Origin: Bacteroidales bacterium
GTDB lineage: Bacteria > Bacteroidota > Bacteroidia > Bacteroidales > JAGOPY01
DNA: 5,645 nt
Reading direction: 5' to 3'
Assembly: GCA_030638325.1 (NCBI GenBank)
Contig: DAOWEV010000196.1
Coordinates: 1-5,645, forward strand
Below are positions 1-5,028 of this stretch, piece by piece. Each line of letters opens with the position of its first letter. The stretch's first letter is position 1. Position numbers and translations under genes: made by a program. The notes beneath the pieces were generated by a model that saw only the letters and a list, made by a program, of their open reading frames with translations, was not told the DNA's origin and made no database searches.

Positions 1-255
1 ATTGACAACACTTCGAGCAACGAAAGAAAGCTGGATCCATATTTTGTGAACGATTTGCTGGTGTCCTACAGCATCTATCCGGGATTTATGAAAGAAATGG
101 TTTTCAGCCTTAAGATCAATAATATTTTCAACACCCAATACGAGTCAAATGCCTGGATTTACCGTTATTATTATGATAACGCCTACCATCACATGGACGG
201 CTACTTCCCACAGGCAGGCATAAACTTCCTGGCTGGAATTGCCTTTAGATTTTGA
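1..255 (+). CDS. TonB-dependent outer-membrane receptor, C-terminal fragment
   Basis: The frame is open from the first base and ends at TGA 253-255, giving the last 84 residues of a protein that begins outside the window. The fragment shows the usual end of a Bacteroidota TonB-dependent receptor barrel: alternating aromatic and polar strands, the family-typical phrase LKINNIFNTQYESNAW, a Tyr-rich extracellular turn, then FPQAGINFLAGIAFRF, with a terminal Phe as expected for recognition by the outer-membrane assembly machinery. Known members import siderophores, cobalamin, glycans or other large substrates using TonB energy; this fragment lacks the plug domain, so the substrate cannot be told. 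The GTG at 46 is not a start, because homologous sequence continues upstream of it. The stop codon lies in the first unit of a GTTGAGA heptamer array. The family is secure; the ligand is unknown. Confidence 0.92.
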   Translation: MDNTSSNERKLDPYFVNDLLVSYSIYPGFMKEMVFSLKINNIFNTQYESNAWIYRYYYDNAYHHMDGYFPQAGINFLAGIAFRF

Positions 256-271
256 GAGTTGAGAGTTGAGA
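251..271 (+). repeat. GTTGAGA heptamer array across the receptor stop codon
   Basis: There are three tandem 7-bp units: TTTGAGA (251-257), GTTGAGA (258-264) and GTTGAGA (265-271). The receptor's TGA stop (253-255) lies inside the first unit. The same three units, in the same order and with the stop in the same phase, end the unrelated minus-strand gene at 2864-2844. The array is read directly from the sequence; its function is unknown. Confidence 0.93.
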
Positions 272-288
272 TGTGAAGCGTGAATCAA

Positions 289-323
289 TTTAAAATTTAA
301 AATTAAGAATTTAAAATTAATCA
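289..323 (+). repeat. TTTAAAA heptamer array
   Basis: The A/T-rich stretch between the receptor and the fusion enzyme has an imperfect 7-bp period: TTTAAAA (289-295), TTTAAAA (296-302), TTAAGAA (303-309), TTTAAAA (310-316) and TTAATCA (317-323). It covers the place where a -33 element would sit for the candidate promoter at 336-343. Low-complexity A/T sequence can show such periods by chance, but three exact units plus two related ones in register argue for a true tandem array. Confidence 0.75.
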
Positions 324-335
324 AAGGGTAAAGCA

Positions 336-343
336 TAATTTTG
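336..343 (+). promoter_or_regulatory. Candidate Bacteroidota -7 promoter element for the fusion enzyme gene
   Basis: TAATTTTG matches the Bacteroidota primary-sigma -7 consensus TAnnTTTG. It ends 22 nt before the ATG at 366, so transcription would start with a short leader of about 15 nt. No good -33 TTTG is seen 19-21 nt upstream, where the sequence is part of the TTTAAAA array. The minus-strand gene has the same motif at exactly the same 22-nt distance from its ATG, which supports the call. No Shine-Dalgarno sequence precedes the ATG, as is usual in this phylum. Confidence 0.55.
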
Positions 344-365
344 TGTCTCAGGCAATAACAAGACT

Positions 366-2651
366 ATGAAAACGATTTCGGAATTATTGAAAAGTGAATT
401 TAACATTACAGCCACCGAAATAATTAGGTTGAACGGTTATGCCAACACCAATTATTACGTAAAGAAGGGGCCGGAAAAATATGTTTTGAAAGAATATGAG
501 AATGAGACGGGACTTATGGAACTTATTGAGGCAGAGAGTGACATATTAGGTCTGCTTTCCCGGGAAATCCCAAATTGTTTTCAGGCACCGGTCAGATCAG
601 CTAAAGGAAATTATATCGTAAAAAGAGAAGAAGGTTCCCGGCACCTGGTCTACAGGCTGCTTCATTATATCGAGGGGGATCTGTTTGCCCATGCAGCGCA
701 TACTGAACTGCTTTTCGAATCATTTGGGAATCTCCTGGCCCGGATGGATAAAACCTTATTAAATATCAGGCATGTTGCAATAGAAGCACGCAGGTTTGAG
801 TGGGATATTCTCCAAATTGACCTGACAAAAAAATACTATGAGTATATTCCCAACCCATCCGACCGTAAACTTGTAGATTATTTTTATCAGCAATACCATG
901 AAATGGTGAGTCTTTCTGTTCCGGAACTTCGGAAAAGCATCATACATGCTGATGCAAATGACCTGAATGTGATTGTTACAGACAATACTGTATCCGGGAT
1001 CATTGATTTCGGGGATGTGGTATACTCGTTACTGGTGAACGACCCGGCCATTGCAATTACCTATGCAATGTTTGGTAAAGACGATCCCATAAAGTGGGCA
1101 AAGCCAATCATTAAAGGATACTGCAAAATCCTGCCATTGGAAGAAAAGGAAATTGATCTTCTCTACTATCTTGTCGGAGCACGGCTCTGTACCATTCTTT
1201 GCAAAGCCGCACAATCAAAAACGGATCATCCTGATGATGATTATTTAACCATAAGTGAAAAGCCGGCCTGGGAACTCTTAAAAAAATGGATCACTATTAA
1301 TCCGGTGAAAGCTTCTGATGAATTCAGAAAGGCTGCGGATCTTGAGAGCATTATTCAAGACACTACACAACAAGACATTGAAAAAAGATCGAACTATTTA
1401 AGCAAAGCGCTTTCTGTGTCATATTCACCACCCATAAAAATGGAAAAAGCGGCATTCCAGTATATGTACGATCATTTGGGAAACACATACTTAGACACCC
1501 GTAATAATATACCACATGTCGGGCATTGTCATCCGAAAGTTGTTGCAGCAGCCCAGGGAAAAATTGCACGGTTAAATACGAATACCCGGTATTTGTATGA
1601 TGAGATGACTGAATATTCAGAAAAGCTGCTGGCAAAATTTCCGGAAGCCCTGAATAAAGTTTTTTTCGTGAACTCAGGGAGTGCAGCATCTGATTTAGCG
1701 ATCAGGCTGGCTCTGACCCACACAAAAAAGCCCGATATTGTAATTATGGAGCATGGTTATCATGGAAATACACAACTATCAATTGATATTAGCCATTATA
1801 AATTCTCAGGTAAAGGTGGGCAGGGTAAAAAAGATAATATCCTGGTTGCCCCGGTTCCCGATACTTATCGTGGCCCATATAATAATCATGATGGTATGGC
1901 CGGGAAAATGTATGCCCTGGATCTGCTAAAAACAATTGAATCCCGGCAACATTCCATTTCAGCATTTATTGCCGAGCCAATAATCAGCGCTGCCGGGCAG
2001 GTCCCGCTACCGAAAGGATACCTGAAGGAGATTTACCCGTTCATAAGAAAACAAGGAGGTGTTTGTATATCTGATGAAGTACAAACAGGGTTTGGCCGGT
2101 CAGGGACACATTTTTGGGGATATGAAATGTCGGATATTGTACCTGATATTGTTATACTTGGAAAACCTATTGGAAACGGGCACCCTATGGCAGCGGTTGT
2201 TTGCACAGATGAAATTGCCTGCTCTTTCAACAATGGCATGGAGTTTTTCAGTTCTTTTGGAGGCAATCCTGTTTCCTGTGCAACAGGACTGGCTGTATTG
2301 GAAGTATTGGAAGAAGAAAATCTGATTCAAAATGCGCTGGAAGTCGGCAACTATATGATTGAAAAATTTAATGAATTGCGCGAAGAGTTTAAATACATAG
2401 GTGATGTTCGTGGATCAGGCCTGTGTCTTGGAGTAGATATTGTGAAGGATCCTTCAACGAAGGAACCTGCAACTGAGATTGCCGGTATGCTTGTAAAGGG
2501 GTTAAAATTGAAAAAAATACTTGCAGGCACTGACGGCCCTTATGATAATGTCTTGAAAATCAAGCCCCCTCTTTGTTTTACAACAGAAAATGTTGATCAG
2601 CTGTTGGATGAGCTTGCGTTTTTGCTTTATCAGTTGACGGTTGACGGTTGA
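366..2651 (+). CDS. Bifunctional APH-fold amino-alcohol kinase / PLP-dependent phospho-lyase (class-III aminotransferase fold)
   Basis: This 761-residue fusion has two complete enzymes. Residues 1-310 form an APH-fold kinase closest in motifs to hydroxylysine kinase: the nucleotide-binding Lys 42 in YVLKEY, the catalytic loop HADANDLN (H194, D196, N201), the metal-binding D214-F-G-D and the downstream helix YYLVGARLCTILC. Residues 345-761 form a full-length class-III PLP domain: NNIPHVGHCHP (380-390), phosphate-binding NSGSAASD (436-443), YHG (465-467), pyridine-binding D570 in SDEVQTGFGR, and Schiff-base K600 in GKPIGNGHP. That last motif and FGGNPVSC (631-638) are typical of ETNPPL and PHYKPL, which remove phosphate and ammonia from phosphoethanolamine and 5-phosphohydroxylysine. 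The inferred reaction is phosphorylation of an amino alcohol, then elimination to an aldehyde, ammonia and phosphate. The substrate is undetermined. No peptidase-like domain separates the halves. The last four residues (TVDG) and the stop are encoded by a TTGACGG array. Aminoglycoside resistance and ordinary transamination are less likely. Confidence 0.9.
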   Translation: MKTISELLKSEFNITATEIIRLNGYANTNYYVKKGPEKYVLKEYENETGLMELIEAESDILGLLSREIPNCFQAPVRSAKGNYIVKREEGSRHLVYRLLHYIEGDLFAHAAHTELLFESFGNLLARMDKTLLNIRHVAIEARRFEWDILQIDLTKKYYEYIPNPSDRKLVDYFYQQYHEMVSLSVPELRKSIIHADANDLNVIVTDNTVSGIIDFGDVVYSLLVNDPAIAITYAMFGKDDPIKWAKPIIKGYCKILPLEEKEIDLLYYLVGARLCTILCKAAQSKTDHPDDDYLTISEKPAWELLKKWITINPVKASDEFRKAADLESIIQDTTQQDIEKRSNYLSKALSVSYSPPIKMEKAAFQYMYDHLGNTYLDTRNNIPHVGHCHPKVVAAAQGKIARLNTNTRYLYDEMTEYSEKLLAKFPEALNKVFFVNSGSAASDLAIRLALTHTKKPDIVIMEHGYHGNTQLSIDISHYKFSGKGGQGKKDNILVAPVPDTYRGPYNNHDGMAGKMYALDLLKTIESRQHSISAFIAEPIISAAGQVPLPKGYLKEIYPFIRKQGGVCISDEVQTGFGRSGTHFWGYEMSDIVPDIVILGKPIGNGHPMAAVVCTDEIACSFNNGMEFFSSFGGNPVSCATGLAVLEVLEEENLIQNALEVGNYMIEKFNELREEFKYIGDVRGSGLCLGVDIVKDPSTKEPATEIAGMLVKGLKLKKILAGTDGPYDNVLKIKPPLCFTTENVDQLLDELAFLLYQLTVDG

Positions 2652-2668
2652 CGGTTGACGGTTGGCGG
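2633..2668 (+). repeat. TTGACGG heptamer array containing the end of the fusion enzyme gene
   Basis: There are five tandem 7-bp units: TTGACGG at 2634-2640, 2641-2647, 2648-2654 and 2655-2661, then TTGGCGG at 2662-2668. The first units are translated as the enzyme's last residues, and the TGA at 2649-2651 comes from the third unit. The forward strand has a stop in every frame within three units; the reverse strand has none. The same unit forms a longer array at 4715-4763. Confidence 0.95.
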
Positions 2669-2671
2669 GAT

Positions 2672-2794
2672 GGTGTCGACAGATTGCTTCGTCGCTTAGC
2701 TCCTCGCAAAGTCCTTTTTCATAGCTTACTTTCGTAATGATGCTTCCAACGAAGACAGGGTATTGCGAGCGCAGCGAAGCAATCTGCCGGCACC
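2672..2794. repeat. REP/MITE-like imperfect inverted repeat between convergent genes
   Basis: The left arm (2672-2709) and right arm (2763-2794) are complementary. Positions 2672-2691 pair with 2775-2794 with two mismatches, and CTCGCAA at 2703-2709 pairs with TTGCGAG at 2763-2769, leaving a 53-nt loop. The right arm contains ATTGCGAGCGCAGCGAAGCA, a dispersed palindromic repeat type I recognise from many bacterial genomes, including Bacteroidota. Such elements are thought to be non-autonomous and moved by REP-associated transposases, none of which is encoded here. Lying between two converging genes, the hairpin could stop or protect transcripts from both sides; that role is inference. Confidence 0.8.
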
Positions 2795-2835
2795 CCCTAA
2801 GGCTCTCCCTCACCCCTTCGCCTCTTCACCTCGCT
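2795..2835. repeat. C-rich dispersed repeat, 8-bp period, copy 1
   Basis: Positions 2795-2822 match 4861-4888 at 26 of 28 bases; the differences are at 2802 (g against t) and 2812 (a against g). From 2804 the sequence has a rough 8-bp period: TCTCCCTC, ACCCCTTC, GCCTCTTC, ACCTCGCT. It sits between the REP-like element and the TCTCAAC array. It is a pyrimidine-rich strand with no coding sense; function unknown. Confidence 0.82.
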
Positions 2836-2843
2836 CTCTCATC

Positions 2844-2864
2844 TCTCAACTCTCAACTCTCAAA
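2844..2864 (-). repeat. GTTGAGA heptamer array across the stop of the minus-strand gene
   Basis: Read on the minus strand there are three units: TTTGAGA (2864-2858), GTTGAGA (2857-2851) and GTTGAGA (2850-2844). The gene's TGA (2862-2860) is in the first unit. The 21 bases are identical to 251-271, where they end the TonB-dependent receptor gene in the same phase. Confidence 0.93.
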
Positions 2865-4662
2865 CTTGGCCCATGAATTTCAAAAACTCCTTTTTCGCAG
2901 ATTCCAGCGCTTTCAACCGGTCTTTCAATTGTAAATCAATTCCCAGATCACCTGCAAGTTGCTCGATAAGACCGGCTATCAACTCACTTTGAACATGCAA
3001 TTCCTTTGGACGATTGCCAGTTCTGATCAAAGTGTTTACTAAATGCTGCGGTACGGTTTTCCACATTTCTTCTAAAGATGGCACTGGTATCAATATCTCA
3101 TTGCCGATTATCATTCCACTTTCAGGATCAATGATCATTAATAAATAACTATAATATGGATTGATCCCCTTTTCTTCAACAACCGATGGTAAAAATACAA
3201 GGTCTGTTTCAAAAGTAATATCAGTTAAAGGCAGGCTCTTCAATTCTTCCATATCCTCAATGTTTATCCCGTAATGGATAGCCCTGGGCGATGGAGGAGG
3301 CACCTGAATAACAGAATCCTGCCAGTTTATTACTTCAGTTCCGGTGTCAGGGATACGGATCAGGAATTCACCGTCATTATACTTTTCAAACAGATCCGGA
3401 TCTTCTTTTAACCGTTTTGCCATGATGATCGTCTGCTCCAGGACATGGATCATGAATTTTCTTTCCCACGACTCAGGGAACCATGGGAAATATCCAGGCC
3501 GGAAACTTCGGATCATAGGCCAGGAGCTTTTCCCGCGGAATTTCAAACCCAGTTTTTTGATCCTGGCCAGATCCCTAGGATGAAGCATAGACCGGTTTTC
3601 AAAGGAGGCTTGTAACTGAGGGATTTCCATAAACATTTCCTCCGTTATGTTTGGCGCAGCCTCCTGAAGTGACCAGAATCCATAAATCCCCTCATCTCCC
3701 ATATAGGCTGCAATAGAAATGTGCTCACCAAGTTCACCCATAACACTTACAAACACTGTTTTATTAGTGTCAGGATCCCGAATGGCAAAAATTTCATCTT
3801 CATACATCCAGGTCCATGGCTGCAATTCTTTTATCTCAATCATCAACTCAAACAGCTTTCGCCATTCACCGGTTTCTTTTTTGTCTTCCAGAATGGTTTT
3901 CTCTTTTTTCAGGGAAGATGTATTGCCCTTTGTATTTTGTATATCTTTAGTTTCTCTAATCAGATTGTTTGCATCTATGGTTTTTTTTCGGGGAAATTCA
4001 TCACCGAATAACTCCAATTGCTCACCGGCATTCCGGGATAATGGATCTTTATCTTCAAATTCGTCAGTTTCCTCAAATCCATAGCCCTCTTCATCCACGT
4101 ATATAATCGTATAATTTCCAGGGCCGGCAGTCCTTTCCAGTATTTTGACCGCATTCACAGGTTCTTTACCTATTTCTGCAAAAAGACAGGGGTTTCCGTC
4201 TCTTCCGAATTCAATATCTATAAGGTCTGTCTTTTCATCATCGGCTTCCAGCATATATTGTGTGACTTTTGTGAAGTCTTTATGAGGTGAAAAACCATAA
4301 TCTTCAGCATATTCATAAGCACCGTATACAACATTATGCGCCAGGACATATTCACAAGCTTCGAAATTCTCATTGCCGAGGAATTTTTCTTTAAGTTGTT
4401 CATATTCCATTTCAGGAATATTGAATTGATAAAAAGTATCTTTCACGCCGAGACAATATGTATCAACCAGATAAAAACCAAGGGTGATATTTCCATTCGA
4501 ATGTTTCCTTGCAATCAAAACGCTGGCCATCCCTGCCTCCTCCCACTTCTCCGTTATCAAACATTCATGAAGAGGTAAGTTCCTGGCGCGGGTACGAATG
4601 TAGTTTTCAGGTGATTGATGCATTTGCACCACCTTACCCGCTTTTTTTCTCTTTTTTGCCAT
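2860..4662 (-). CDS. Multidomain protein of unknown function (possible DUF7309/DUF6930 C-terminal half)
   Basis: This 600-residue soluble protein has no signal peptide or membrane segment. Its start is Lys-rich (MAKKRKKAGK). Residues 27-187 form a compact domain with LPLHECLI, GFYLVDTYCLGVKDTFYQF and YGAYEYAEDYGF; I recall similar sequences in Bacteroidota hypothetical proteins but know no function. Residues 188-265 are a charged, low-complexity linker. Residues 266-420 (QPWTWMYEDEIFAI, MGELGEHISIAAYMGDEG, SFRPGYFPWFPESWE) resemble DUF7309, and residues 465-595, ending in RPKELHVQSELIAGLIEQLA and DLGIDLQLKDRLKALESA, resemble DUF6930. Both names come from memory and need a profile search. No catalytic motif is recognisable. 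The ATG at 4662 is chosen because a TAnnTTTG element lies 22 nt upstream and the domain begins soon after; Met 14 is the next alternative. The gene converges on the fusion enzyme and diverges from the prohibitin gene. Its stop codon lies in a heptamer array. Confidence 0.9.
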   Translation of the reverse strand: MAKKRKKAGKVVQMHQSPENYIRTRARNLPLHECLITEKWEEAGMASVLIARKHSNGNITLGFYLVDTYCLGVKDTFYQFNIPEMEYEQLKEKFLGNENFEACEYVLAHNVVYGAYEYAEDYGFSPHKDFTKVTQYMLEADDEKTDLIDIEFGRDGNPCLFAEIGKEPVNAVKILERTAGPGNYTIIYVDEEGYGFEETDEFEDKDPLSRNAGEQLELFGDEFPRKKTIDANNLIRETKDIQNTKGNTSSLKKEKTILEDKKETGEWRKLFELMIEIKELQPWTWMYEDEIFAIRDPDTNKTVFVSVMGELGEHISIAAYMGDEGIYGFWSLQEAAPNITEEMFMEIPQLQASFENRSMLHPRDLARIKKLGLKFRGKSSWPMIRSFRPGYFPWFPESWERKFMIHVLEQTIIMAKRLKEDPDLFEKYNDGEFLIRIPDTGTEVINWQDSVIQVPPPSPRAIHYGINIEDMEELKSLPLTDITFETDLVFLPSVVEEKGINPYYSYLLMIIDPESGMIIGNEILIPVPSLEEMWKTVPQHLVNTLIRTGNRPKELHVQSELIAGLIEQLAGDLGIDLQLKDRLKALESAKKEFLKFMGQV

Positions 4663-4684
4663 GAGAACAGAATAATAATTTTCA

Positions 4685-4692
4685 CAAAACTA
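4685..4692 (-). promoter_or_regulatory. Candidate Bacteroidota -7 promoter element for the minus-strand gene
   Basis: Read on the minus strand this is TAGTTTTG, a match to TAnnTTTG, ending 22 nt before the ATG at 4662. The region where a -33 element is expected (about 4712-4717) meets the edge of the TTGACGG array and has no clear TTTG. The leader has no Shine-Dalgarno sequence. Confidence 0.55.
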
Positions 4693-4714
4693 CTATTATT
4701 TCCAGCAAGTACAG

Positions 4715-4763
4715 TTGACGGTTGACGGTTGACGGTTGACAGTTGGCGGTTGACGGTAGGCGG
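4715..4763 (+). repeat. TTGACGG heptamer array, seven units
   Basis: There are seven units in perfect 7-bp register: TTGACGG at 4715, 4722, 4729 and 4750, with variants TTGACAG (4736), TTGGCGG (4743) and TAGGCGG (4757). The register then decays into TTGATAA. The unit and the TTGGCGG variant are shared with the array at 2634-2668, so the two have a common origin or a common template. This copy lies upstream of the minus-strand gene, not at a stop codon. Confidence 0.95.
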
Positions 4764-4806
4764 TTGATAAAAGACAGTTTATAACTATCATCTCAACCCT
4801 CTTATA

Positions 4807-4841
4807 TCTCAACTCTCAAATCTCAACTCTCAACTCTCATA
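4807..4841 (-). repeat. TCTCAAC heptamer array, upstream copy
   Basis: On the plus strand the units are TCTCAAC, TCTCAAA, TCTCAAC, TCTCAAC and TCTCATA, starting at 4807, 4814, 4821, 4828 and 4835. One isolated unit precedes it at 4791-4797. The minus strand reads GTTGAGA, the same family as the arrays at 251-271 and 2844-2864. Positions 4807-4837 are identical to 4900-4930. Confidence 0.93.
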
Positions 4842-4860
4842 CCTCTCTCCGTCCCTCAAT

Positions 4861-4901
4861 CCCTAAGTCTCTCCCTCGCCCCTTCGCCCCCTCGCCCCCT
4901 C
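4861..4901. repeat. C-rich dispersed repeat, 8-bp period, copy 2
   Basis: Positions 4861-4888 match 2795-2822 at 26 of 28 bases. The 3' part is a tidy 8-bp tandem: TCTCCCTC (4870), GCCCCTTC (4878), GCCCCCTC (4886) and GCCCCCTC (4894). As in the other copy, a TCTCAAC array follows downstream. Confidence 0.85.
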
Positions 4902-4930
4902 TCAACTCTCAAATCTCAACTCTCAACTCT
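4900..4930 (-). repeat. TCTCAAC heptamer array, downstream copy
   Basis: The units TCTCAAC, TCTCAAA, TCTCAAC and TCTCAAC start at 4900, 4907, 4914 and 4921. The order of variants is the same as in the copy at 4807, making a 31-nt exact direct repeat offset by 93 bp. A single further TCTCAAC unit lies at 4957-4963, inside the upstream part of the prohibitin promoter. Confidence 0.93.
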
Positions 4931-4972
4931 AATTTATTCACCTCCCATCATTCAAATCTCAACTCAAATAAC

Positions 4973-4980
4973 TACCTTTG
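4973..4980 (+). promoter_or_regulatory. Candidate Bacteroidota -7 promoter element for the prohibitin gene
   Basis: TACCTTTG matches TAnnTTTG exactly. It ends 48 nt before the ATG at 5029, giving a leader of about 40 nt. The -33 position (about 4950-4953, ATTC) is a poor match. A lone TCTCAAC unit lies in the spacer between the two. Confidence 0.55.
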
Positions 4981-5002
4981 CAGTCTGAAAACGCCAAATG
5001 GC

Positions 5003-5021
5003 AATCATAAATCATAAATTT
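5003..5021 (+). repeat. AATCATA short heptamer repeat in the prohibitin leader
   Basis: There are two exact units, AATCATA at 5003-5009 and 5010-5016, followed by a partial AATTT. With so few units chance is possible, but the 7-bp period is the same as in the other arrays. It lies 8 nt before the ATG and, with the A-run that follows, forms an A/T-rich, unstructured start region. Confidence 0.6.
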
Positions 5022-5028
5022 AAAAAAA

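Larger units (their letters stand above)
4663..5028. other. Divergent intergenic region of 366 bp, mostly repeats
   Basis: No gene is supported here. In order it holds the short leader and -7 element of the minus-strand gene, a TTGACGG array (4715-4763), a unique A/T-rich stretch (4764-4790), a TCTCAAC array (4807-4841), a pyrimidine-rich stretch with the C-rich box (4842-4901), a second TCTCAAC array (4900-4930), the -7 element of the prohibitin gene (4973-4980) and an AATCATA repeat just before its ATG. About half of the spacer is tandem repeat. Confidence 0.85.

Noticed and set aside
46..48. GTG start for a small protein at the window's left edge
   Set aside because: The same frame is open to base 1 with receptor-like sequence (LDPYFVNDLLVSY), so this is the inside of a longer gene.
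366..1295. Aminoglycoside resistance phosphotransferase
   Set aside because: The APH fold is shared by many small-molecule kinases. The motifs and the fusion to a phospho-lyase domain fit a hydroxylysine-kinase-type role much better.
2502..2813. Minus-strand open frame of 103 codons through the convergent spacer
   Set aside because: It stays open because the complement of TTGACGG has no stop in any frame; it spans the REP-like element and the enzyme's 3' end and has no protein-like sequence.
2737..2934. Plus-strand open frame of 65 codons over the C-rich box
   Set aside because: Its translation is repeat-derived (Leu/Ser/Pro-rich) and runs antisense into the 3' end of the minus-strand gene.
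4736..4741. TTGACA as a sigma70 -35 box
   Set aside because: It is one degenerate unit of the TTGACGG array, has no TATAAT at the right distance, and the organism appears to use the Bacteroidota -33/-7 promoter type.
4807..4930. CRISPR-like array
   Set aside because: The units are 7 bp, contiguous and without spacers; the 31-nt direct repeat occurs only twice and there are no cas genes.
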